Part shown: positions 7,886 to 15,363 of the stretch, piece after piece
Layout of the letters: every line of letters begins with the position of its first letter
Numbering within the stretch: position 1 is the stretch's first letter
Assembly: GCA_031963405.1 (NCBI GenBank)
Contig: JASSUJ010000001.1
Span: 1 to 64,000, forward strand
Source of the DNA: JASSUD01 sp031963405
GTDB lineage: Bacteria; Pseudomonadota; Gammaproteobacteria; Burkholderiales; Burkholderiaceae
Length of the DNA: 64,000 nucleotides
Reading direction: 5' to 3'
Made by a program: the position numbers and the translations under genes
The notes under the pieces: generated by a model
The model's input: only the letters and a program-made list of their open reading frames with translations
Told to the model about the DNA's origin: nothing
Databases searched by the model: none

Positions 7886-9364
7886 TCAAAGTCTTCTGTC
7901 GTCAACCGGCGAGTTCCGGAATCGTTGGTATTGGCGCTGCACGAAATAATCATCCCACTTTGGGTCAAATGGATTGGCTGCACATTGAATTTTCAGGTGC
8001 CGTCGGATGGGTGTATCTTTGGCTTTCGCCAGTGCGACAACCCCCTTGGCATCTGCATTTTCGTCAGCAGCGAATATCCAGTCGCGATGTCCTATGCGTC
8101 TGAAATATTTTGCTTTAATCCATCGTGCTCCTTTGTTCGGATGACGACGTTTTGCCCAGCGCCACAGCAGCGACCAAAGATAGCTATCCACTTTTCCAAA
8201 GACTTCCTTAGCAACGCCGTGCCGATGATATTGCGCCCATCCGAGAATGACAGGATTGAGTTGCCGTATCAGGTTTATCGGTTTTGCCATCAGATTGCCT
8301 TTGACGATTTCCCTCAGTTTCCTGCATAGAAACTGGATACTTTTCTGTGCAGGTATCGTCAGCAACTTGTTGCCGTAGCGACGAATATTGATACCTAGAA
8401 AATCGAACCCTTCCTCAATGGCTGTGACGCGCGTTTTCTCAGCAGAAAGCGATAACCCTCTTTTTGCCAGGAATCCTTCGATGAGCGGTCTGACTTTTTG
8501 CTCCAAGAATTCTTTCGACTTTCCTGTCACAATAAAATCATCGGCGTATCGAACAAAATTCAGGCAGTCGCTGTAGCGCTTGCGTCTAATACCTACAAGC
8601 TCATGGGTCAAATGTGCTTGCAGACCATCGAGTGCCATGGTTGCCACCGTCGGAGAAATAATCCCGCCTTGTGGAGTACCTGCCCTGGTAGGGGAAAGTG
8701 TATGGCTTTCCATGAAGCCAGCCTTCAGCCAGGATGCCAGTATCGCTTTATCCGTTGGGATGTTGGCGAGTAGCCAGTCATGGCTGAGGTTGTCAAAGCA
8801 GCCCTGAATGTCCGCTTCCAAAACCCATCTGGCAGAGTATTTCTGCGATAGCACATTAAAACACTGTTCAATCGCGTCTGCCGTTGAGCGTTTTTGGCGA
8901 AATCCATAGGAATGCGGGTCTGCTGTGGTCTCCGAGATGGGGGCCAGCGCTTGCAGATAAAGCGCCTGCATGGCTCTGTCCCTAATCGTCGGAATCCCAA
9001 GCGGACGCAGCTTGCCATTGCTCTTCGGGATATATATCCTGCGCAATGGCAAAGCACGATACCCACGTCTGCTGAGCGACAATATGCCGCTCCACTTGGC
9101 TTTAGGCGTAGTCCACCTTGCCTTGTCCACTCCTGCTGTGCGTTTACCTTGATTCTCGGTCACTCGTTTTACTGCCAGTGCTTTCGCGCTGAACGAGTGG
9201 GTCAGTAGCCATTGCAAGGCTTTCACCTTGTGCCAGCGGCTTTCCTTTACTGCCTTCACGATACGCACTTGCAGCTTTCTGACTTCTCGGCGGCACTGGT
9301 TCCAGTCGATCTGGTTCCAATGGTTAGAGTCGTCGGCTGGTGCACCCATTAAATCAATGGTCAT
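7886..9364 (-). CDS. ltrA: Group II intron reverse transcriptase/maturase
   Basis: Multifunctional intron-encoded protein that helps the intron RNA fold and splice and copies it into DNA targets. It is 492 residues: an N-terminal RT-0 region (KALAVKRVTENQGKRTAGVD, about 61-80), RT domains with the catalytic YADD in FVRYADDFIVTG (about 261-272), and a maturase domain X (PINLIRQLNPVILGWAQYHR). It ends with KIQCAANPFDPKWDDYF and a short tail. Close relatives that I know carry an HNH endonuclease after the NPYDP..YF motif, and here it is absent, so the protein can mature RNA but may need another nick for second-strand priming. The frame is intact, so the intron may still be active. Confidence 0.93.
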   Translation of the reverse strand: MTIDLMGAPADDSNHWNQIDWNQCRREVRKLQVRIVKAVKESRWHKVKALQWLLTHSFSAKALAVKRVTENQGKRTAGVDKARWTTPKAKWSGILSLSRRGYRALPLRRIYIPKSNGKLRPLGIPTIRDRAMQALYLQALAPISETTADPHSYGFRQKRSTADAIEQCFNVLSQKYSARWVLEADIQGCFDNLSHDWLLANIPTDKAILASWLKAGFMESHTLSPTRAGTPQGGIISPTVATMALDGLQAHLTHELVGIRRKRYSDCLNFVRYADDFIVTGKSKEFLEQKVRPLIEGFLAKRGLSLSAEKTRVTAIEEGFDFLGINIRRYGNKLLTIPAQKSIQFLCRKLREIVKGNLMAKPINLIRQLNPVILGWAQYHRHGVAKEVFGKVDSYLWSLLWRWAKRRHPNKGARWIKAKYFRRIGHRDWIFAADENADAKGVVALAKAKDTPIRRHLKIQCAANPFDPKWDDYFVQRQYQRFRNSPVDDRRL

Positions 9365-10031
9365 TTGCGATTCCTGCCTTCAAAAGTTCTACAAATTCTC
9401 TCGTGATGAGAGACCAGACGGAAGTGGGCCTGCTTTCGCATGAGATGATGTTTCAATCTCTATCCCCGCTATTACAGCGAGGCATTCGCTTTCTCCGTCA
9501 TCCCATACCCGCACCGCCAACAGCTTCCCTTACGGGTCACCTGCCACGAGGGCAGCGATACGGGCTTACCATGTTCCGTCGGAATAACACAATGGGTTAG
9601 GCTCTGCCTTTCCACCGGTAGCTGTGATGTCCGTGTATCCCTATGCGTTAGAAGGATAGCCAGCTACGTGCCTTTTGGCTCCAGCCTGTCAGCGCCTTTG
9701 GCTGGTTGGGGGTGACGATGTTTAATCAGCAGTTCACCTAGGTTAGCCAATACCATCAAGCCTAGCGTGGGGCCGCTTTTGCGCTAGCAGCTACCACTAC
9801 ATTGTCCCGACCGCTTCAGACCAGACAGTTACCTGTCTCGCTTGGGTCGGTAGGCTACCGTTGACGGCACAACGGGCTTTGTCATCGCGTTGATCTGCGA
9901 GCAAAGCAATTATTCCGACAGCTTCATGTCGCACAACGCAGTCCCCCGCCCCCCTGCGACTTTCATAGTATGGGATAAAAAAAGAGGTTACAAAGGTAAC
10001 AAATATCAAAAAAATATTAGGCATAGGTGAG

Positions 10032-10087
10032 TAATTGCGTGATGTAAAACAAGAGATAAGCTTAGAAAAATATCTGAATTAAAGAGA
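10032..10087. repeat. Degenerate direct repeat, copy 1
   Basis: Contains AAGAGATAAG and flanking bases that align with 11279-11331 (short gaps allowed). The two copies lie on either side of the AT-rich gene 10250-11014. The match is imperfect and was found by eye. The remainder of the gap between the intron and this gene (9935-10249) shows only this and the terminator at 10187-10211. Confidence 0.4.
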
Positions 10088-10186
10088 GTTGTTAATTTTA
10101 AGGATAGATTAGGGTATGGCAATCTTTGCAGATTAGTACAGAGCTATTTTTACTGTGCGCTTTAGAAAATTTTCCGTTTTGAGGCA

Positions 10187-10211
10187 TAAAAAAGCAGGCT
10201 AAGCAGCCTGC
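10187..10211 (-). terminator. Rho-independent terminator of the 10250-11014 gene
   Basis: A seven-base GC-rich stem (GCAGGCT / AGCCTGC) with a four-base loop at 10194-10211, followed on the minus strand by TTTTTTATG. It lies about 40 bases after the stop codon of the gene at 10250-11014. Confidence 0.85.
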
Positions 10212-10249
10212 AATAAATTAATTTACCAAAATTTTATAAAAATAAAATT

Positions 10250-11014
10250 TTATTTTTTTCGAGGAATAATATTTAGCACATGAAGATCTAATCCTGAAAA
10301 TATAGTGCTTTTATCATCATGATATTCAGGAATTTTTGGCATATCTATCCAAATAGTATTATTGTCTTCATCCTCAGTTGCAAACTCAACCGTAGTAAAA
10401 TCTGGATTATTTCTATATAAATTTTCTTTAAATAATTTAAATTTTTTTGTATGCTTTATTTCTTTGCCATCCCTGCCGATATGAACTTCAAAATAAGTAT
10501 CTTCAGGTAATTCTTGATCGAATCCTTGAGTGAAATATCCTTTTATATCAAGATCAAATGTTTTAGGAAATTTTGATACAAACTCTAACATCACTTGAGA
10601 ATCTCTTGCGTATCTACCTCGTTTACTGTCATTTCCCAATCCATGGGTACGCATAATTAACTTGTCCGCATCAGGATCATGAGGTGAATAAAAAATATTA
10701 TTTTTTATAGGGGGAAGTGAGGTTGTAGTGATTGAAGATCGCTTTAGTATTTCAGTCAGTTCTTGTTGGGTTTTTTTTAAAGCCTGGATTTCTTCATCTT
10801 TTATTTGGGATTGCTGAATTTCGTCTTTAAGAAGATTTCTTAGCTCTTGTAATTCTTTTCTTAGAGGTTCTTGAGCCTCCTCAATTATTGTTGACAGCTC
10901 ATCTCTGAGAGTAGAAATAACATTACCGCTCGACTGAGATTCATTATTTTCTATGCTATAGAAATCTTGAGCCCGGAGAGCACCTTGGGTAGTTTGAGGA
11001 TGGACGTGTGTCAT
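10250..11014 (-). CDS. Coiled-coil protein of unknown function (AT-rich, effector-like)
   Basis: A 254-residue protein I do not recognise. Residues 1-30 are polar and unstructured. Residues 35-92 form a predicted coiled coil (LRDELSTIIEEAQEPLRKEL, then ELRNLLKDEIQQ). Residues 105-254 look like a compact beta-rich domain (THGLGNDSKRGRYARDS, YFEVHIGRDGKEIKHTKKF) ending in a basic PRKK. There is no signal peptide. The start is supported by GTGGAG seven bases before the ATG. Base composition is clearly more AT-rich than the core genes, and the next genes on this strand share this style. A secreted effector is possible but only an inference. Confidence 0.6.
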   Translation of the reverse strand: MTHVHPQTTQGALRAQDFYSIENNESQSSGNVISTLRDELSTIIEEAQEPLRKELQELRNLLKDEIQQSQIKDEEIQALKKTQQELTEILKRSSITTTSLPPIKNNIFYSPHDPDADKLIMRTHGLGNDSKRGRYARDSQVMLEFVSKFPKTFDLDIKGYFTQGFDQELPEDTYFEVHIGRDGKEIKHTKKFKLFKENLYRNNPDFTTVEFATEDEDNNTIWIDMPKIPEYHDDKSTIFSGLDLHVLNIIPRKK

Positions 11015-11245
11015 ATTTAATCTCCACGATTAATTTTTAGCTAATAAAAAATTAATATATCTCCTGCAAGATGACTAGCCTATAACTTTTTATCCCTTTT
11101 CTATATAAGGCAATGACATTAATATTTTCTGTTACCACCTATACCCTGCAAACCCCCTGTAAAAAATTACGCGATAAAGTGAAATTGATTAACACCACGC
11201 TATTTTCACCAAATTACGCACTGTAAGATTTTTTGTTAAGAAGGG

Positions 11246-11458
11246 TTAGCTTGCCTGTAAGTGCTCGGCATGAATGAGCAATTGCTTAATACAAAATAAG
11301 AGATAAGAATAAAATTTCTCAATTGAAGGGAGGGGGATAGCCTTTTCTATTTTGTTCAGCAATTTTGGGGTTATTCTGTATTCGCGCTTAGTTAGTGGGA
11401 CTATCACTCTCCCTTTTGAGGTATCGAATGTACCTTTGAGCCATTTTTTTACCGGCAT
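11246..11458 (-). CDS. Possible small protein or remnant
   Basis: A 70-codon minus-strand frame (MPVKKWLKGTFDTSKGRVIV...). No ribosome site or family is recognisable. Its C-terminal codons fall in the degenerate direct repeat shared with 10032-10087. The stretch 11015-11849 has no convincing gene, and this frame may be debris of one. Confidence 0.25.
   Translation of the reverse strand: MPVKKWLKGTFDTSKGRVIVPLTKREYRITPKLLNKIEKAIPLPSIEKFYSYLLFCIKQLLIHAEHLQAS
11279..11331. repeat. Degenerate direct repeat, copy 2
   Basis: Aligns with 10032-10087, sharing AAGAGATAAG in the middle and similar flanks. The two copies bracket the gene 10250-11014. Confidence 0.4.
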
Positions 11459-11602
11459 AAATTAGACGCTGGAAACCGTACATGCTTAGTGATCGCATCC
11501 TTTTCGAATGACAAAAATTTTCCTTGACCATCTGGATTATGGCTAAGGAGTGACTACACAATTGTTCGGCAATGGTTAAGTGTGGCTGAGTATTGGCCAC
11601 CA

Positions 11603-11740
11603 ATGAGGATGCTAGAAATAAAGCAATCACTTTCGTTGCATGCATTAAAGCTGATAGAGAGAATTGAGACTTTGCCAAATAATCAACAATATCTTATTGA
11701 AGAGTTAGTGAAGCAATTTTATGAAAGCCTGTCTAAATAA
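11603..11740 (+). CDS. Small helical protein or gene fragment
   Basis: A 45-residue plus-strand frame starting at an ATG (MRMLEIKQSLSLHALKLIER...) and rich in helix-forming residues. The frame is open upstream to about 11525 with a protein-like sequence (VRQWLSVAEYWPP), so it may be the end of a decayed gene. No family recognised. Confidence 0.3.
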   Translation: MRMLEIKQSLSLHALKLIERIETLPNNQQYLIEELVKQFYESLSK

Positions 11741-11820
11741 ATTGCTTGAGCAAGCTGAAAAAAATGAAACGCATTAGGAAAGACGGTTTTATGCCAGCGT
11801 GCAATGTAAGTATTTCTTGA

Positions 11821-11869
11821 GTAAGAGATTACGCCATTAAAGCAGTGGTTTAATGGCGTAATCTCTTAC
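11821..11869. repeat. 21-base perfect inverted repeat over a stop codon
   Basis: GTAAGAGATTACGCCATTAA plus one more A pairs perfectly with its complement across a seven-base loop (GCAGTGG). The last codons and TAA of the minus-strand gene at 11850-12638 form one arm. There is no T-run, so it is a poor intrinsic terminator but should be a very stable mRNA 3' end. Confidence 0.85.
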
Positions 11870-12638
11870 GGTGGGAAGGTTTCTCGGAGGTTAAAGTAGC
11901 AGGTTGACTGTCTGGGCTATTTTCTCCTAGCGTACTCCCATTTCTTTTGTTGTTGAGGCTGTTTTGATATGTTTGCTTGAATTTCTCAATTTTATCTTGA
12001 TTATTTTTGATCAGTTCCTCGTATTTTTTCCGTCCTTGCGCGTATTGTTCTGGGTCTTTTTCAGATTCTGTGTTTTTGTATTTGTTTTTATAATTATTCG
12101 CTGCATTTTTAGCTTGTGCATACGTAATTTCAAATTTTCTGGTAATTAATATAATAGAAATTATATCTTTATTATTGAAGCCATATCTTAAGGCATCTGC
12201 AATAACACTATTCTTTTTTTGGGACGTGGATGTAATATTATATTGTTTCTCAATTTCTGGCCTTTCTTTAAAGGCGGTATTAATCAAAAATGCTGCTGCA
12301 GCCTTATCTTTAGCTATTCCTTCCTTAATTAAAATATTACCTATTTCAGCATAATATTTATCACTTGTAACAGCTTGACTAATAATTTTTTGTACAGGAG
12401 TCAAGTCGCTAGATAAAGGGGGGTGAGATTGTTTTTTTTCTAGGATTGCATCTGCAATATTAAATGGCTTTCCTGAGGTCATGGCAGCCTGTTTTTTTCT
12501 GTACATAGCACGCATCCAAAAAATATTTACTCTCTGTCCAAAGTTTATTTCATCGGATCCCAATCTGCGTACTGATAATGTATGCTTTGACGATAAAACG
12601 AAATATTTTTTTCTGCTCCGCACTAGCTGCGCCTGCAT
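11850..12638 (-). CDS. AT-rich protein of unknown function (effector-like)
   Basis: A 262-residue, mostly helical protein. Two helical stretches look related: NIADAILEKKQ with IGNILIKEGIAKDKAAAAFL, and VIADALRYGFNNKDIISIIL, suggesting a degenerate helical repeat. The C-terminal third is highly charged (GRKKYEELIKNNQDKIEKF) and ends in basic HRKRLRH, which resembles a nuclear localisation signal. There is no signal peptide. The first codon lacks a ribosome site, and a start at the internal ATG near residue 43 (MRAMYRKKQ) is also possible. Codons are visibly AT-rich, like the neighbours at 10250 and 12955. Function unknown. Confidence 0.5.
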   Translation of the reverse strand: MQAQLVRSRKKYFVLSSKHTLSVRRLGSDEINFGQRVNIFWMRAMYRKKQAAMTSGKPFNIADAILEKKQSHPPLSSDLTPVQKIISQAVTSDKYYAEIGNILIKEGIAKDKAAAAFLINTAFKERPEIEKQYNITSTSQKKNSVIADALRYGFNNKDIISIILITRKFEITYAQAKNAANNYKNKYKNTESEKDPEQYAQGRKKYEELIKNNQDKIEKFKQTYQNSLNNKRNGSTLGENSPDSQPATLTSEKPSHRKRLRH

Positions 12639-12954
12639 TGAATTTTTCTAAGCTGTAGAAAGTCAGTTTTTACAAATGCACTGGAGGATGAGGTTCAATA
12701 CGTGGATGAAGTAAACAGGTGGCTTGGCTTCTAGGCTTATCTTTTTGCCCACAAGTAGAAGGCTTTTTTGATTGAGGCAGTGGATATTGCCCCCATTAAA
12801 ATGCAGTTTTATTTTTTGGCGGACAGTTGAGCATTTGCATTTTTTTACCTGCAATATTTTATAGAAATATCTTATCAATGTTTCTCAAAAAATCTTTAAC
12901 CTTTTTAAGTCAATCCATTTCATCAGCTCCATCAGACTAAATAACTAGTTTAGT
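12639..12954. other. Intergenic gap without a recognisable gene
   Basis: About 316 AT-rich bases between two effector-like genes. A 71-codon minus-strand frame exists here but has no ribosome site, no family and a composition no better than chance. I see no clear promoter or terminator. Confidence 0.5.
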
Positions 12955-14043
12955 TTATTCCTTAATCAAATCCGATTTCTTCAATATTTCTAAAAATTTT
13001 AATTTTTGTTGTGGTTCTAATTGATTTACTTGTTCTATTAAATGTTCGATTTTATTTTTTAATTCTCCTAGTCTTACGCTTTTTATCTTTAAATCTGTCA
13101 TATATGCTTTTTGTTTGGTTCTAAATGTCTTCTGTGCAAGGCGATTTTGTTCTGCTCTTTTGAGATTTATTTTATTATTAAAGAAAAGAGTTTGAATTAA
13201 ATTATCTTCATTCTTAGTCTTAATTTCTTGCTCAGTAATATGCTTCGGAATAATCGGTGCACCCGCTGTAGTATTTACTGCGCCACTATTTGGGCCTGAA
13301 AATTGAGAGGAAGGATGTGAAATTTCCTGGAAGACAGCATTATCGTTTTTTTGTTTTTTTCTAGATGTCTTCTTTGTAGAGGTTTTTTTCGCCTTTGTGA
13401 TGGCAGCCGATTCATTCTGAGAGGAGAAATTTTGAATTGAACTACCTTTACCCTTAACCTTAATTTTTTCCTCATGAGTATGACTAAAGAGCCTTTGTAT
13501 GGCTTCCTCATCGCTTCCAACCTTTTCTCCGTGCATCGTGCCATTGCCATTTATTGGATTTAATAGCAGCTGCAAAGCTGGGTCTATAGTATTAAGCGAC
13601 TGGCCTGGTGATGTATCGCCTTCTTCCTCTGCTAAAGGTAAATTAGCGTGGCAAATATCTTGTTGAATTAAATTAGGGCCAATGGTTGTAAGAGGATTCC
13701 AAGTAAATTGATTCGGAAATAAATGGCTAAAAGCCTTACTTGTTTCGAAAAAGTAAGAAGGAGGGAAGCAGTTATTTATTTGAATAGAAGGCTGCAGCGC
13801 AGAATGCTCGCTTGTTTCTGCAAAGGGTGCAGGAATAGCATCAGGCTCTTCTCCCCATACTTGCTCGGGAAATAAAAATGGTCGGCCCATAGTAAAAGAA
13901 TTGGGCGCATTTGAAATTTGTAAATTTGAGTGCTGAGACGAATGAATTTCCCCTATCGAAGAGCTTTGCCCCGTATTTAGATTTGTTCTTGGATAGTTGC
14001 GCGGTGCGTAGGGGGCAGCTCGAGTGCAGTGATTCAGTGGCAT
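12955..14043 (-). CDS. Protein with a C-terminal fungal-type (Yap1/Pap1-like) bZIP domain
   Basis: A 362-residue protein. Residues 1-210 are low in structure and rich in Ser, Asn, Pro and Gln with acidic patches. Residues 217-233 (KAKKTSTKKTSRKKQKN) are very basic and resemble a nuclear localisation signal. Residues 288-345 form a bZIP domain: basic region LKRAEQNRLAQKTFRTKQK followed by a heptad zipper. Spacing fits the bZIP rule exactly: Asn300-x7-Arg308-x9-Leu318-x6-Leu325-x6-Ile332-x6-Val339. The core N-R-L-A-Q-K-T-F-R matches the N-x-x-A-Q-x-x-F-R signature of the fungal Yap/Pap1 subgroup. bZIP factors are eukaryotic, so this is either acquired from a fungus or a mimic. No signal peptide; the ATG lacks a clear ribosome site. 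Neighbours are other AT-rich genes of unknown role. A role as an effector acting on host transcription is an inference. Confidence 0.8.
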   Translation of the reverse strand: MPLNHCTRAAPYAPRNYPRTNLNTGQSSSIGEIHSSQHSNLQISNAPNSFTMGRPFLFPEQVWGEEPDAIPAPFAETSEHSALQPSIQINNCFPPSYFFETSKAFSHLFPNQFTWNPLTTIGPNLIQQDICHANLPLAEEEGDTSPGQSLNTIDPALQLLLNPINGNGTMHGEKVGSDEEAIQRLFSHTHEEKIKVKGKGSSIQNFSSQNESAAITKAKKTSTKKTSRKKQKNDNAVFQEISHPSSQFSGPNSGAVNTTAGAPIIPKHITEQEIKTKNEDNLIQTLFFNNKINLKRAEQNRLAQKTFRTKQKAYMTDLKIKSVRLGELKNKIEHLIEQVNQLEPQQKLKFLEILKKSDLIKE

Positions 14044-14292
14044 GTGGACGTTATGGTTAGTTTTATTCTTTTTTTAAAGCTTAAATAAACACCCTATTAC
14101 ACAATATAGTAAGAGCGAATATCCGTGCCTTAAAGCGAAGCGATATAACTCAAGTCGTGAGGTGCCGTGCCTTGGCCAGGCTTTTGATGACCTTATCTTC
14201 GAAATTACTTTGGTCTTCCTGACTAGCAAGTACAACGTTATTTCTGCGTGATTTCAACTATTACGGATACAGTTCACTGAGTAGGGCAGTAT

Positions 14293-14319
14293 GTTGAGCG
14301 CTCAAATTACGCGCTCAAC
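14293..14319. repeat. Hairpin overlapping the yggU stop codon
   Basis: Nine-base perfect stem (GTTGAGCGC / GCGCTCAAC) with a nine-base loop. The stop codon of the minus-strand yggU gene (14315-14317) lies within one arm. There is no T-run after it. The rest of the gap 14044-14292 shows nothing that I recognise. Confidence 0.7.
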
Positions 14320-14662
14320 ACAATTCTTGCTGCCCAATAACAGCGGGAAGCTGTTTAGGGGATTTGATACGCAGTTGCTTATTGACATTCATGCGGCCAA
14401 ACACGACCTCAATATCTGATTTTGGTACGCCGAATTCTCTTGCTAGGAAGCGCACCATATGATCAGTTGCTTTGCCATCACAGGGCGTAGCCGTGACGCT
14501 GACTTTAAGCTGATGCCCTTTGATCTTGCCAATAGCATTCTGTTTTGCATTTGGCTTGCCGAGAATATTGAGGACGAGTGTATCGCCATCCCAGGAAAAA
14601 ACAGATGGCTGAACGGTACGTTTGGTTTTCGGGGCGCCTAAATTGACTTCGCTACGTTTCAT
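14315..14662 (-). CDS. yggU: DUF167/YggU family protein
   Basis: A 115-residue member of the small, widespread DUF167 (UPF0235, YggU) family, whose function is not known. The family pattern is clear: a strand with LVLNILGKPNAKQNAI, then HQLKVSVTATPCDGKATDHM with the conserved P..GKA element, and a helix FLAREFGVPKSDIEVVFG before the final RIKSP. An N-terminal extension of about 20 residues precedes the domain. It lies downstream of wrbA on the same strand, 71 bases away, and may share its transcript. Confidence 0.85.
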   Translation of the reverse strand: MKRSEVNLGAPKTKRTVQPSVFSWDGDTLVLNILGKPNAKQNAIGKIKGHQLKVSVTATPCDGKATDHMVRFLAREFGVPKSDIEVVFGRMNVNKQLRIKSPKQLPAVIGQQELC

Positions 14663-14733
14663 CGCTGCCGTTGGGTTTAATTATTTATTTCTGAGCGCAT
14701 TTTTTTATCCTCTATTCTGAATATCATTTGCAG

Positions 14734-15351
14734 TTATAAAGAAGAGGGTAGAGCGAGCGCTATGTTTGCCAGGCGCTTACCAAGTGCTATGGTTAGGGTT
14801 TTTTCTTCGTCACTTAAAATGAGTTGTGATACAGCATTACCGCTGCCGCTGGCCGGAGCGAAGTGGCTTGCGCCGTAAGGTGAGCCTCCTGTACGGGTAG
14901 AGGTAAGCCCGCTTTCGGCATAGGGAATGCCAACGATCAGCATGCCATGGTGTAAAAGAGGCAACATCATGGATAAAAGCGTGCTTTCTTGCCCACCGTG
15001 TAAGGAGCTGGTTGAGGTAAAGACGCAGGCGGGTTTGCCTATCAGTGCGCCTGAAGCCCACTGTGGCGAAGTCGTATCAAGAAAATACTTAAGTGGCGCC
15101 GCCATATTGCCAAAGCGCGTTGGTGAGCCGAGTGCCAGGCCTGCGCATTCTTCAAGGTCGCGTACTTCGACATAGGGTGGGCCGTCAGCCGGGATATCGG
15201 ATTGTGTTGCTTCGCATACGGTAGAAATGGGCGGGACGGTGCGTATGCGCGCTTGTGCGCTGGGTACGCTATCGATACCTTGTGCAAGGCAAAGGGCTAA
15301 CTCTCGTGTTGTGCCGTGTCGGCTGTAATATAAAACAAGGATATCTTTCAT
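14734..15351 (-). CDS. wrbA: NAD(P)H:quinone oxidoreductase WrbA
   Basis: FMN-dependent flavodoxin-like enzyme that reduces quinones with two electrons and so avoids semiquinone radicals. At 205 residues it has normal length. The FMN phosphate loop is YYSRHGTTREL (about 8-18), the second FMN loop is GSPTRFGNMAAPLKYFLD (about 75-92), and the third is STSSLHGGQESTLLSMM with the typical HGGQE. A TGGSPYGASH segment is also characteristic. It is divergent from yihY with only 12 bases between the two starts, so both promoters must lie inside or overlap the other gene's leader. Confidence 0.93.
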   Translation of the reverse strand: MKDILVLYYSRHGTTRELALCLAQGIDSVPSAQARIRTVPPISTVCEATQSDIPADGPPYVEVRDLEECAGLALGSPTRFGNMAAPLKYFLDTTSPQWASGALIGKPACVFTSTSSLHGGQESTLLSMMLPLLHHGMLIVGIPYAESGLTSTRTGGSPYGASHFAPASGSGNAVSQLILSDEEKTLTIALGKRLANIALALPSSL

Positions 15352-15363
15352 AAAGGCTAATGA

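Larger units (their letters stand above)
7804..9934 (-). mobile_element. Group II intron
   Basis: A self-splicing, retrohoming intron of about 2.13 kb on the minus strand. The 5' end fits the group II consensus GTGCGAC (complement of 9928-9934). The 3' end carries a 34-base domain V (7845-7878, starting GAGCGGAGTG and ending GTTC, with the GAAA-type tetraloop GTGAAAGTC) and a domain VI hairpin with an unpaired A close to the end CCCGAC at about 7804. Domain IV holds the reverse transcriptase gene. All parts needed for splicing appear present. Boundaries are read by eye and could be off by one or two bases. Confidence 0.85.

Noticed and set aside
9797..10024. 75-codon frame at the 5' end of the group II intron
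   Set aside because: It lies in the structured RNA part of the intron (domain I) and crosses the intron boundary.
12663..12878. 71-codon minus-strand frame between two AT-rich genes
   Set aside because: No ribosome site, no protein-like pattern, no family.
12955..14043. That the bZIP pattern is just a generic Lys-rich coiled coil
   Set aside because: The exact Asn-x7-Arg-x9-Leu spacing, the Ala-Gln and Phe-Arg positions of the Yap subtype and four heptads in register are too specific for a generic coiled coil, although a profile search is still needed.
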